15,208 nucleotides of DNA. Source: Acinetobacter sp. (GTDB lineage Bacteria > Pseudomonadota > Gammaproteobacteria > Pseudomonadales > Moraxellaceae). Within the stretch, counting starts at the first letter, position 1. Each line of letters begins with the position of its first letter. This document shows positions 1-6,086 of this stretch, piece by piece. The stretch spans positions 15,493 through 30,700 of the forward strand of contig JAUNHS010000004.1 in assembly GCA_030523805.1 (NCBI GenBank), in the 5' to 3' direction. Under the pieces are notes generated by a model that had not been told where the DNA came from, did no database searches, and saw only the letters and a list, made by a program, of their open reading frames with translations. A program made the translations under genes and the position numbers.

Positions 1-12
1 CGTTTTTTTCAT
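1..12 (-). CDS. 5' end of an unidentified leftward gene (first four codons)
   Basis: Reading leftward, an ATG lies at 12-10 and is followed by two lysine codons and a threonine codon before the window ends. A consensus AGGAG ribosome-binding site lies at 23-19, six bases before the ATG, and a good sigma-70 promoter lies further upstream at 87-59. These signals together support a real divergent gene. A start of Met-Lys-Lys-Thr is common in exported proteins, but four residues are too few to identify a product. Confidence 0.5.
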
Positions 13-58
13 CGGTTACTCCTATAATTTTCAATAACATGAATTGATTTACCGTTTT

Positions 59-87
59 AGTATAGCCTATCTGTGTAATGCTTGTAA
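59..87 (-). promoter_or_regulatory. sigma-70 promoter for the leftward gene at the window start
   Basis: On the minus strand a -35 box TTACAA (87-82) is separated by 17 bases from a -10 box TATACT (64-59). This predicts a transcript starting near 52, with a leader of about 40 bases before the AGGAG/ATG at 23-10. No comparably good promoter is obvious for the rightward antiporter gene. A TATAAC at 123-128 is a possible -10 but lacks a clear -35. Confidence 0.6.
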
Positions 88-146
88 ATTTTAATGGCAT
101 TTTTAACTTAAATATTGAATAATATAACATTAATTTGGGAGCGGTT

Positions 147-1646
147 ATGGGCGATTTTTTTCTTTTACAAGCATTAAGTGTCGTTTTTGCACTTTCTATT
201 ATTACCACGATTTTTAATAAACGTATTTTAGGTTTTCCACAAGCGATTGGCGTTCCGATTGTCTCGGCAATTATCGTCTTTTTATTACAATGGGGAGCGA
301 GTTTATTAAATGGCAATCAGTTTGTCAGCGTCAATATTCATCAAATTGAAGAAACTGTCCGTAAAATTGATTTTTATGATTTCTTAATCAATGGTGCAAT
401 TTGCTTTATTTTAACATCGTCCGCACTCAAATTTAAAATTTCAGATTTACGCAGCCATTGGAAACCCATCACCATTTTAGCCAGTTTGGCATTGGTGCTA
501 TGTGCCATTTTCTTTGGTGGATTATTATACGGATTTCAAGCATTGATTGGGCATAGCGTGCCTTTGGTCGTATTGCTGTTGCTCGGTGCAGCATTGGGAG
601 CGACCGACCCGATTGGTATTAAAGGCGTGTTAAGTTCGGTGCGAGCTCCACATCATCTGATGATTAAATTAGAAGGTGAATCGCTCTTTAATGATGCCAT
701 GTGTATTGCCTTATTTATGACCTTGCTTAACGTTTTACAAGGCGAACATTTTAGCATTTTAGGCACGATTGAAACCTTAATTTATGAAATTGTTGTAGCT
801 GTGATTATTGGTTGGGCATTTGGTCTTGCGGTGTTACGTTTGCTCCAAGGCAAACATGAAATGGAATCGTTGATTTTAACTACTGCATTGCTGGCGTGTG
901 GTTCTTATTTAATGGCTCTACTCGCTCATGCTTCTGCACCGATTGCTTGTGTCATTGGTGGTTTGATTGTGGGGAATAAATGGAAAGAAATTTTACAAGA
1001 AAGTGAAATTTCAGAAATTAATCACTTTTGGCACACGGTGGAAGGGATTATCAATTCATTCCTATTTACGTTGATTGGTTTAGAATTATTTATTTTAGAT
1101 TTAAATGCCATGATGGTGCTGGGTGGTTGTGTTGCCTTTTTCATTTTGCACTTTTCTCGTTTTGCCGCCAATTTCTTGTCATTTTCATTGTTCCCTAGTT
1201 TGGCGAAAAAGAGTTATAACGGAAGTTTGACCATTTTATCTTGGGGTGGCGTGCGTGGTGGTATTTCGCTGGCATTGATTTTGGCGGTGGCGAACGTTCC
1301 TGCATTGTATGAATATAGTAGTATTTTGATTGGTTATACATTTATTAGTGTGTTGCTCTCTGGCGTGGTGTGTGGCTTGGGCTTGCCTGCGGTGATGAAT
1401 GCTTTTTATCATAATCCACATGAAGAAACGCAGGGTTTAAAAGGTTTATATCAACGTCTTTGCCATAAAATGAACCGTAAAGGTTTTAAATATATTGTTG
1501 GTGAAGATAAAGATGGCAATGAAACTATTACGGTGTATCAACCTGAAATGTTTAGTGATTTGAAAGATGATGATGGTGTAACTGCCGTGCATCACCCTGA
1601 AAAAGCACAGCAAGTGAAACAGTTGGAAAATCCTGAGAATTTTTAA
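147..1646 (+). CDS. CPA1-family Na+(K+)/H+ antiporter
   Basis: Integral inner-membrane cation:proton antiporter of the NhaP-like CPA1 family, exchanging cytoplasmic Na+ or K+ for protons in pH and salt homeostasis. The 499-residue protein is a run of about 12 hydrophobic segments followed by a hydrophilic tail of roughly 85 residues. Family signatures are present: ATDP with Asp154 in the discontinuous helix, LEGESLFND with the ion-binding Asn182-Asp183 pair typical of electroneutral CPA1 members, and WGGVRGG with Arg370. I chose ATG 147 because GGGAG at 137-141 lies five bases upstream. A TTG at 135 in the same frame would overlap that ribosome-binding site. The gene stands alone: a divergent gene lies to its left and a strong terminator follows. 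The charged C-terminal tail may be regulatory, but no named domain is recognised there. The family call is secure; ion preference cannot be read from the sequence. Confidence 0.93.
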   Translation: MGDFFLLQALSVVFALSIITTIFNKRILGFPQAIGVPIVSAIIVFLLQWGASLLNGNQFVSVNIHQIEETVRKIDFYDFLINGAICFILTSSALKFKISDLRSHWKPITILASLALVLCAIFFGGLLYGFQALIGHSVPLVVLLLLGAALGATDPIGIKGVLSSVRAPHHLMIKLEGESLFNDAMCIALFMTLLNVLQGEHFSILGTIETLIYEIVVAVIIGWAFGLAVLRLLQGKHEMESLILTTALLACGSYLMALLAHASAPIACVIGGLIVGNKWKEILQESEISEINHFWHTVEGIINSFLFTLIGLELFILDLNAMMVLGGCVAFFILHFSRFAANFLSFSLFPSLAKKSYNGSLTILSWGGVRGGISLALILAVANVPALYEYSSILIGYTFISVLLSGVVCGLGLPAVMNAFYHNPHEETQGLKGLYQRLCHKMNRKGFKYIVGEDKDGNETITVYQPEMFSDLKDDDGVTAVHHPEKAQQVKQLENPENF

Positions 1647-1671
1647 CACAATATCATTCAGCATCATTCAT

Positions 1672-1708
1672 AAAAATCCCCTTTTACCAACAATAAAAGG
1701 GGATTTTT
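1672..1708 (+). terminator. rho-independent terminator after the antiporter gene
   Basis: A perfect 15-bp inverted repeat pairs 1672-1686 with 1694-1708 around a 7-base loop. The core is CCCC/GGGG flanked by A and T runs, so the 3' arm ends in TTTTTT. The A run on the left arm makes it potentially bidirectional. It separates the antiporter from the catabolic block that starts with gcdH. Confidence 0.9.
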
Positions 1709-1728
1709 TACTTATAAATAAAAAATGC

Positions 1729-1757
1729 TTTACAACAGTTCAAATTATAGATAAACT
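1729..1757 (+). promoter_or_regulatory. probable gcdH promoter
   Basis: TTTACA (1729-1734), a 17-base spacer, then TAAACT (1752-1757) gives a reasonable sigma-70 match with a transcript start near 1764. That start would leave the in-frame ATG at 1765 without a leader, which supports translation from 1813. The boxes are good but not consensus, so this remains a prediction. Confidence 0.5.
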
Positions 1758-1774
1758 AAAATAAATGAAACCAC

Positions 1775-1793
1775 TGTTTCATTATACGAAACA
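1775..1793 (+). promoter_or_regulatory. palindromic operator candidate in the gcdH leader
   Basis: TGTTTC (1775-1780) and GAAACA (1788-1793) form an inverted repeat with a 7-base AT-rich centre. The site lies just downstream of the predicted transcript start and before the ribosome-binding site, a position suited to repression. Size and style resemble sites bound by IclR-family dimers, two of which are encoded nearby, but binding is inferred. The shared TGTT...AACA ends resemble the palindrome before the semialdehyde dehydrogenase gene. Confidence 0.45.
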
Positions 1794-1812
1794 ACACAGG
1801 AGAATATCAAAG

Positions 1813-2988
1813 ATGACTAGACCAGCCTTTCATTGGGAAGATGCGTTACTATTAGATTTACAATTAAGCGATGAAGAACGTTTAACATACGACACTGCTC
1901 GTCAATTTTGCCAAAGTGAATTGATGCCAAATATTCTGACTGCCAATCGTCATGAGTTTTTTGATGTAAATATTATGCGTCAGATGGGCGAATTGGGTTT
2001 ACTTGGTGCAACAATTGAAGGTTATGGCTGTGCAGGTTTATCTAGCGTTGCTTATGGATTAATTGCTCGTGCAGTAGAACAAGTGGATTCTGGGTATCGT
2101 AGTGCAATGAGTGTACAATCTAGCTTAGTCATGCACCCGATTTATAGTTATGGCACGGCACAACAAAAAGAAAAATATTTACCAAAACTTGCTACAGGTG
2201 AATATATTGGTTGTTTTGGTCTGACTGAACCTAATGCAGGCTCAGACCCGGCTTCTATGCAAACCAGAGCAAAAAAAGTCGCAGGTGGCTATCAGCTCAA
2301 TGGCACAAAAATGTGGATTACCAACTCTCCAATTGCTGATGTATTTGTCGTATGGGCAAAAGATGATGCAGGAGAAATTCGTGGTTTTATTCTTGAGAAA
2401 GGTATGGCTGGACTATCCGCACCAAAAATTGAAGGTAAATTTTCATTGCGTGCATCTATTACTGGCGAAATTGTGATGGACAATGTATTTGTACCTGAAG
2501 AAAATGCGTTCCCTGAAATTCGTGGTTTGAAAGGTCCTTTCGGCTGCCTAAATAAAGCTCGCTATGGTATTGCATGGGGTTCAATGGGGGCTGCAGAGTT
2601 TTGCTGGCACGCTGCCCGTCAATACACTTTAGATCGCCAACAATTTAATCGCCCACTGGCTGCAACGCAATTAGTGCAACTTAAATTAGCAGATATGCAA
2701 ACAGAAATTAGCCTAGGCTTACAAGCGGCTTTACGAGTTGGTCGTTTAATGGATGAAGACCAAGCTGCTCCTGAAATGATTTCATTAATCAAACGAAATA
2801 ATTGTGGTAAGGCATTGGCGATTGCTCGCACAGCACGAGATATGCACGGCGGTAATGGCATTTCTGATGAGTTTCACATTATTCGTCATGTGATGAACCT
2901 AGAAGCGGTAAATACCTATGAAGGCACACACGATGTACACGCTTTAATTTTAGGTAGAGCTCAAACTGGTATTGCTGCTTTTGCATAG
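1813..2988 (+). CDS. gcdH: glutaryl-CoA dehydrogenase
   Basis: FAD-dependent acyl-CoA dehydrogenase that oxidises and decarboxylates glutaryl-CoA to crotonyl-CoA in the cytoplasm, passing electrons to ETF; it is the last specific step of lysine/5-aminovalerate/glutarate breakdown. The protein shows the three-part acyl-CoA dehydrogenase fold. Specific signs of GcdH are [16 protein letters not shown], with Arg96 matching the arginine that binds the glutaryl carboxylate, [12 protein letters not shown] and [18 protein letters not shown] in the middle domain, and [20 protein letters not shown] near the C-terminus, with catalytic base Glu370. I use ATG 1813 (391 residues, the usual family length) because AGGAG lies at 1798-1802 and known GcdH proteins begin with a similar short stretch. 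An in-frame ATG at 1765 would add 16 residues with no counterpart. It is followed after 87 bases by the CoA-transferase gene, probably in one transcript. Very secure call. Confidence 0.96.
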   Translation: MTRPAFHWEDALLLDLQLSDEERLTYDTARQFCQSELMPNILTANRHEFFDVNIMRQMGELGLLGATIEGYGCAGLSSVAYGLIARAVEQVDSGYRSAMSVQSSLVMHPIYSYGTAQQKEKYLPKLATGEYIGCFGLTEPNAGSDPASMQTRAKKVAGGYQLNGTKMWITNSPIADVFVVWAKDDAGEIRGFILEKGMAGLSAPKIEGKFSLRASITGEIVMDNVFVPEENAFPEIRGLKGPFGCLNKARYGIAWGSMGAAEFCWHAARQYTLDRQQFNRPLAATQLVQLKLADMQTEISLGLQAALRVGRLMDEDQAAPEMISLIKRNNCGKALAIARTARDMHGGNGISDEFHIIRHVMNLEAVNTYEGTHDVHALILGRAQTGIAAFA

Positions 2989-3010
2989 CATTTATCATCA
3001 TTTCATTTAC

Positions 3011-3040
3011 AATATGCCTATATCACCATATAGGCATATT
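3011..3040 (+). repeat. inverted repeat (hairpin) between gcdH and the CoA-transferase gene
   Basis: A perfect 13-bp stem pairs 3011-3023 with 3028-3040 around the 4-base loop CACC. The core is ATGCCTATAT. No T run follows, so it does not look like an ordinary terminator. Lying 35 bases before the next start codon, it could tune expression between the two genes, protect mRNA ends, or be a DNA-binding site. Confidence 0.6.
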
Positions 3041-3075
3041 CTGTCTAAAACATCTACTAAAAAATAGGAAGTTAT

Positions 3076-4257
3076 ATGCAACAAACTGCACTACAAGGTA
3101 TTAAAGTCATTGATTTAACTCGTGTTTTAGCTGGTCCATCATGTACCCAAATTTTAGCAGACTTCGGTGCAGATGTTATTAAAATAGAACGCCCACACAT
3201 CGGTGATGAAACACGACAATGGACTCCCCCTTGTTTTGATGATGGAACAAGTGCCTATTTTTCTACAGCCAATCGTAATAAAAAATCTTTCAGCCTAGAT
3301 ATTACACAACCTGAAGCACAGCACATCTTACATCGTTTGATACAAGATGCTGACATTGTGGTAGAAAATTTTAAAGTCGGTGGTTTGAAAAAATATCAAC
3401 TTGATTATGACAGTTTAAAAGAACTCAATCCACGTTTGATTTATGCATCGCTTACTGGCTTTGGGCAAACTGGAATAGATGCACATAAAGCAGGCTATGA
3501 TTATATTATTCAGGGCTTATCGGGTCTGATGAGTATTACTGGTGAACCACATCGTGAGCCACAAAAAGTAGGGGTCGCAATCGTTGATTTATTTGCAGGA
3601 ATGCAACTTGTAACAGGGATTTTAACCGCCTTATTCGCTAGAGAGCGTACAGGTATAGGGCAATATGTTGATGTCGCATTATTAGACAGTGCGATTGCTC
3701 TCACTGCCAATATCGGTATGAATTATCTTGCTACAGGAAATACGCCACAACGCCTTGGAAATGCTCATGCCAACATTGTACCGTACCAAGTTTTTGCTTG
3801 CCAAGATGGCCATTTTATTTTAGCTTGTGGCAATGATGAACAATTTAAACGCATTTGCCAAATCACACAGCAAGATTGGGCAAATGATGAACGCTTTTCT
3901 ACAAATCCACAGCGTGTCGCTCACCGTGAGCAGCTAATTCCCTTAATGCAAGATGTTTTTATGCAACAAACCAGAGCATATTGGCTCACGCATTTGGAAC
4001 AAGTACACGTCCCTTGTGGTTCTATTCATTCTATTGCTGAAGCATTTCAACAAACACAAGTCCAACAGCGACAGATGATTGTTGATTTTGCACAATCTCC
4101 AATAAAAACCATTGGAAACCCAATCAAACTGTCTCATACACCTGTACAGTATCAATCACCACCACCGCAATTAGGTGAACATTCTCAGCAGATTTTACAT
4201 GAATTAGGTTATAGCAATGAACAAATTCAACGCTGGCAACAGATGAAGATGATTTAA
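3076..4257 (+). CDS. gcdG: CaiB/BaiF-family CoA-transferase, probably succinyl-CoA:glutarate CoA-transferase
   Basis: Class III (CaiB/BaiF/formyl-CoA transferase-type) CoA-transferase that moves CoA between carboxylic acids. At 393 residues it has normal family length. The N-terminus GIKVIDLTRVLAGP and the segments FGADVIKIERP, NRNKKSFSLDI, VVENFKVGGLKK and YASLTGFGQTG are hallmark motifs. The catalytic aspartate that forms the acyl-enzyme is Asp171 in VAIVDLFAGMQ. The substrate is inferred from context: it directly follows gcdH, matching the gcdH-gcdG pairing of pseudomonads and the human glutarate CoA-transferase SUGCT of the same family. It would supply GcdH with glutaryl-CoA. The start is supported by AGGA at 3066-3069, six bases before the ATG. 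The gene ends 24 bases before the convergent end of an IclR gene, with no clear terminator between them. Family is certain; substrate is likely. Confidence 0.85.
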   Translation: MQQTALQGIKVIDLTRVLAGPSCTQILADFGADVIKIERPHIGDETRQWTPPCFDDGTSAYFSTANRNKKSFSLDITQPEAQHILHRLIQDADIVVENFKVGGLKKYQLDYDSLKELNPRLIYASLTGFGQTGIDAHKAGYDYIIQGLSGLMSITGEPHREPQKVGVAIVDLFAGMQLVTGILTALFARERTGIGQYVDVALLDSAIALTANIGMNYLATGNTPQRLGNAHANIVPYQVFACQDGHFILACGNDEQFKRICQITQQDWANDERFSTNPQRVAHREQLIPLMQDVFMQQTRAYWLTHLEQVHVPCGSIHSIAEAFQQTQVQQRQMIVDFAQSPIKTIGNPIKLSHTPVQYQSPPPQLGEHSQQILHELGYSNEQIQRWQQMKMI

Positions 4258-4281
4258 TTTGATGAAACACACCAGAAATTT

Positions 4282-5067
4282 TTATTTATAAAAGGTTAGT
4301 TGTTGCCCTAATTGTAATGCAAATTGCTGTAAAGCAGGGACAACGTGTGAAATTAAATCATCTTTTTGCCAAAGACTGCGTGGCACACTCGCATTTAAAG
4401 CATAATGACGTGTTGCTGTATCATCTCTAGGCAGTGCAACAGCAACCGCCAAAATATCATCGGCATAATCACCATCTGAAACGCTATAACTATTTTTATG
4501 ATAAAAATCAGTACATTGTAATAAAGATGTAATCATATTCTTCGCTTCACTTGGTGAATACTGTTGTTGTAATAGCTGTTGAATATACGCTTGTTCTTGG
4601 CTTGTACTTGTTGCATAAAAGGCACGTCCAATCGCTGTAGAAGCAATAGGAACACATGAACCAACTTGTAAATTGACGGCTATTCGAGCAGAACTACGAC
4701 AGCACGCTAAATAGACCATTTCATGCCCTTGTATGGTTGCTAAATTAACGGATACTTGGTAACGCTCTGCAAATTGGACAAATTGACGTTGTTCTAATTG
4801 AGCAATATGTCGTTGCTCGCCTTGTGAAGCTAAAGCTAAAGCTCGCTCTCCCAAGCAATACACACCTTGAGTTTGATGATAACGCACATAATTTAATTGT
4901 ACTAAAGTAAATAATAAACGTGTTACGGTCGCTTTAGGTAAAGCTGTACGCTCACAAATTTGTTGATGTGTCAAATAAGTCTGATAGGACTGAAAGCAAG
5001 ATAAAACATTGAGACCACGAGCCAAAGCCGTAATAAATCTAGGATCGTCTTGTACATGATTATTCAT
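4282..5067 (-). CDS. IclR-family transcriptional regulator (second of an overlapping pair)
   Basis: DNA-binding regulator of 261 residues. An N-terminal winged helix-turn-helix (about residues 12-75, starting FITALARGLNVLSCF with a recognition region near TALPKATVTRLL) is followed by an IclR effector-binding domain (about 80-261) that includes VNLQVGSCVPIASTAIGRAFYA. The N-terminal style FITALARGLNVL recalls the PcaR/PobR-type branch. The ATG at 5067 has AGGAG at 5078-5074, six bases upstream, lying inside the end of the preceding regulator gene. The two reading frames overlap by 8 bases (5060-5067), so translational coupling is expected. It is not a recent duplicate of its neighbour: outside general family motifs the two sequences differ throughout. 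Likely targets are the flanking glutarate/5-aminovalerate genes, and the effector is probably a pathway acid or semialdehyde; both are inferences. Confidence 0.9.
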   Translation of the reverse strand: MNNHVQDDPRFITALARGLNVLSCFQSYQTYLTHQQICERTALPKATVTRLLFTLVQLNYVRYHQTQGVYCLGERALALASQGEQRHIAQLEQRQFVQFAERYQVSVNLATIQGHEMVYLACCRSSARIAVNLQVGSCVPIASTAIGRAFYATSTSQEQAYIQQLLQQQYSPSEAKNMITSLLQCTDFYHKNSYSVSDGDYADDILAVAVALPRDDTATRHYALNASVPRSLWQKDDLISHVVPALQQFALQLGQQLTFYK

Positions 5068-5857
5068 AGCCTACTCCTAAACGCTTCTCTATTTGCTGTG
5101 CAAATTTAATCAAGGCTTGACTGACTTGCTGTTGCTTTTGTTCATACTCTTCACGAACAAAGCTAATTGCCATGCCAGCAATGGCTTGACCTGTCGCATC
5201 ACGAATATATGTACCTAAACAATACATACCTTCTCGTAACTGACCATTATCCAATGAAATCCGTGTTTGGCGAATATGTTGAAATTCCTGTTCTAATTGT
5301 TGGAAATTTTGTACGCTAAATGGTGTCATTGCGGCTGGTAAGCCATGTGCATAAATGTGTTTAACTTCTTCACTCGATAATGTTGCCAGCATAGCCTTTC
5401 CTGTGGCTGCGAATATTGCAGGAACTCTCACACCTGCCCTAAAAGTAAACCCTAATGGCAATGGCGACTCATGGCACGCCAAAAATACAACTTCTCCTTT
5501 TTGACGATCCAAAGTTGATAAAGTAATCGTATGAGCTAATAACTCAGATTGTTGCCTAATTAACTCATGAAATACACCAATAACTCTTTGCTGTTGCTCA
5601 TATTTTCCTGCCCAATACAAGACGTACGAACCCATATAAAAAAGATTTTGTGCATCTTTATATACCACGCCTTTTTGCATTAACGTCTGTAAAATAGTAT
5701 GTACACTACTACGAGCCATACCTAAATGTTTAGCAATTTGAGCAGCATTCATTGCTGTAGTATGTGCGGTAATGCAATCCAAAATTTGAAATGTTTTTTC
5801 TAAAGCAGGAACTTGCTGTATCGGTATGATGTCTTTCTCTATTTCATTTTGCTGCAT
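5060..5857 (-). CDS. IclR-family transcriptional regulator (first of an overlapping pair)
   Basis: Regulator of 265 residues. A winged helix-turn-helix (about 17-75; ALEKTFQILDCI, then IAKHLGMARSSVHTILQTL as the recognition helix region) precedes an IclR effector domain (about 85-262) with the typical LGFTFRAGVRVPAIFAATGKAMLA stretch in two parts, LGFTFRAGVRVP and AATGKAMLA. The frame is open to a GTG at 5893. I prefer ATG 5857 because GGAG lies at 5868-5865, seven bases upstream, and because the extra 12 residues would cover a sequence that looks regulatory. It is divergent from the semialdehyde dehydrogenase gene and shares a 193-base promoter region with it (229 bases from the preferred ATG), the usual arrangement for a local IclR regulator. 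A TATAAT box at 5913-5908 probably drives both regulator genes. A half-operator copy at 5877-5887 in its leader suggests autoregulation. Confidence 0.9.
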   Translation of the reverse strand: MQQNEIEKDIIPIQQVPALEKTFQILDCITAHTTAMNAAQIAKHLGMARSSVHTILQTLMQKGVVYKDAQNLFYMGSYVLYWAGKYEQQQRVIGVFHELIRQQSELLAHTITLSTLDRQKGEVVFLACHESPLPLGFTFRAGVRVPAIFAATGKAMLATLSSEEVKHIYAHGLPAAMTPFSVQNFQQLEQEFQHIRQTRISLDNGQLREGMYCLGTYIRDATGQAIAGMAISFVREEYEQKQQQVSQALIKFAQQIEKRLGVGYE

Positions 5858-5876
5858 ACTCACTCTCCAAAGCGTC

Positions 5877-5887
5877 TTCTGAACAAT
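5877..5887 (+). promoter_or_regulatory. operator half-site copy in the IclR leader
   Basis: TTCTGAACAAT at 5877-5887 repeats exactly the right half of the palindrome at 6047-6068. It lies between the predicted regulator promoter and its start codon, about +14 to +24. No matching left half is present. An 11-base identity in two leaders of a divergent pair suggests a regulator half-site, though chance cannot be excluded in AT-rich DNA. Confidence 0.4.
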
Positions 5888-5907
5888 ATACACTACAAAA
5901 TCAAGCT

Positions 5908-5913
5908 ATTATA
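5908..5913 (-). promoter_or_regulatory. -10 box for the IclR regulator pair
   Basis: A perfect TATAAT on the minus strand at 5913-5908, preceded by a poor -35 region at standard spacing. A transcript from near 5901 would have a 44-base leader carrying the operator half-site. The weak -35 would suit a low-level regulator promoter. Confidence 0.5.
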
Positions 5914-5987
5914 ACACTCTTTCAATCATTACATTCTGCTATTCAAAGAAATATTTAACACTCAATATAAAAATAGTAAAAAAACAC

Positions 5988-6014
5988 TTGCAATCCTTTT
6001 TAAAATACTATAAA
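5988..6014 (+). promoter_or_regulatory. weak promoter candidate for the semialdehyde dehydrogenase gene
   Basis: TTGCAA (5988-5993) and TATAAA (6009-6014) are separated by 15 bases, shorter than ideal. The -10 lies inside a small inverted repeat, ATACT/AGTAT (6005-6009 and 6015-6019). A suboptimal spacer would fit a promoter that needs an activator or relief of repression. No better pair was found in the 193-base divergent region. Confidence 0.3.
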
Positions 6015-6027
6015 AGTATGATTAAAT

Positions 6028-6038
6028 ATGTTCAACAT
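6028..6038 (+). promoter_or_regulatory. short palindrome, possible accessory operator
   Basis: ATGTTCAACAT is a perfect odd palindrome centred on C6033. Its TGTTCA core (6029-6034) lies exactly 20 bases, about two helical turns, before the TGTTCA core of the longer palindrome (6049-6054), so two regulator dimers could bind the same face of the helix. Binding is inferred. Confidence 0.4.
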
Positions 6039-6046
6039 TTAAAACT

Positions 6047-6068
6047 ATTGTTCAGTATTCTGAACAAT
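6047..6068 (+). promoter_or_regulatory. operator palindrome before the semialdehyde dehydrogenase gene
   Basis: A perfect 9-bp inverted repeat: ATTGTTCAG (6047-6055), centre TATT, then CTGAACAAT (6060-6068). It lies downstream of the likely promoter and 18 bases before the start codon, with the ribosome-binding site just beyond it, which is a repressor position. With the divergent IclR gene beside it, this is the best operator candidate in the window. Confidence 0.6.
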
Positions 6069-6086
6069 TAAAACTAAGGAACGAAT

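Noticed and set aside
1446..1667. Leftward 73-codon frame over the antiporter 3' end
   Set aside because: It lies antisense to a clear conserved gene, has no ribosome-binding site and shows no recognisable protein features.
1765..1812. N-terminal extension of GcdH from the in-frame ATG at 1765
   Set aside because: It lacks a ribosome-binding site, overlaps the operator-like palindrome and has no counterpart in known GcdH proteins; ATG 1813 has AGGAG upstream.
5858..5893. GTG start at 5893 adding 12 residues to the first IclR protein
   Set aside because: The ATG at 5857 has a good ribosome-binding site, and the extra stretch contains the operator half-site copy.
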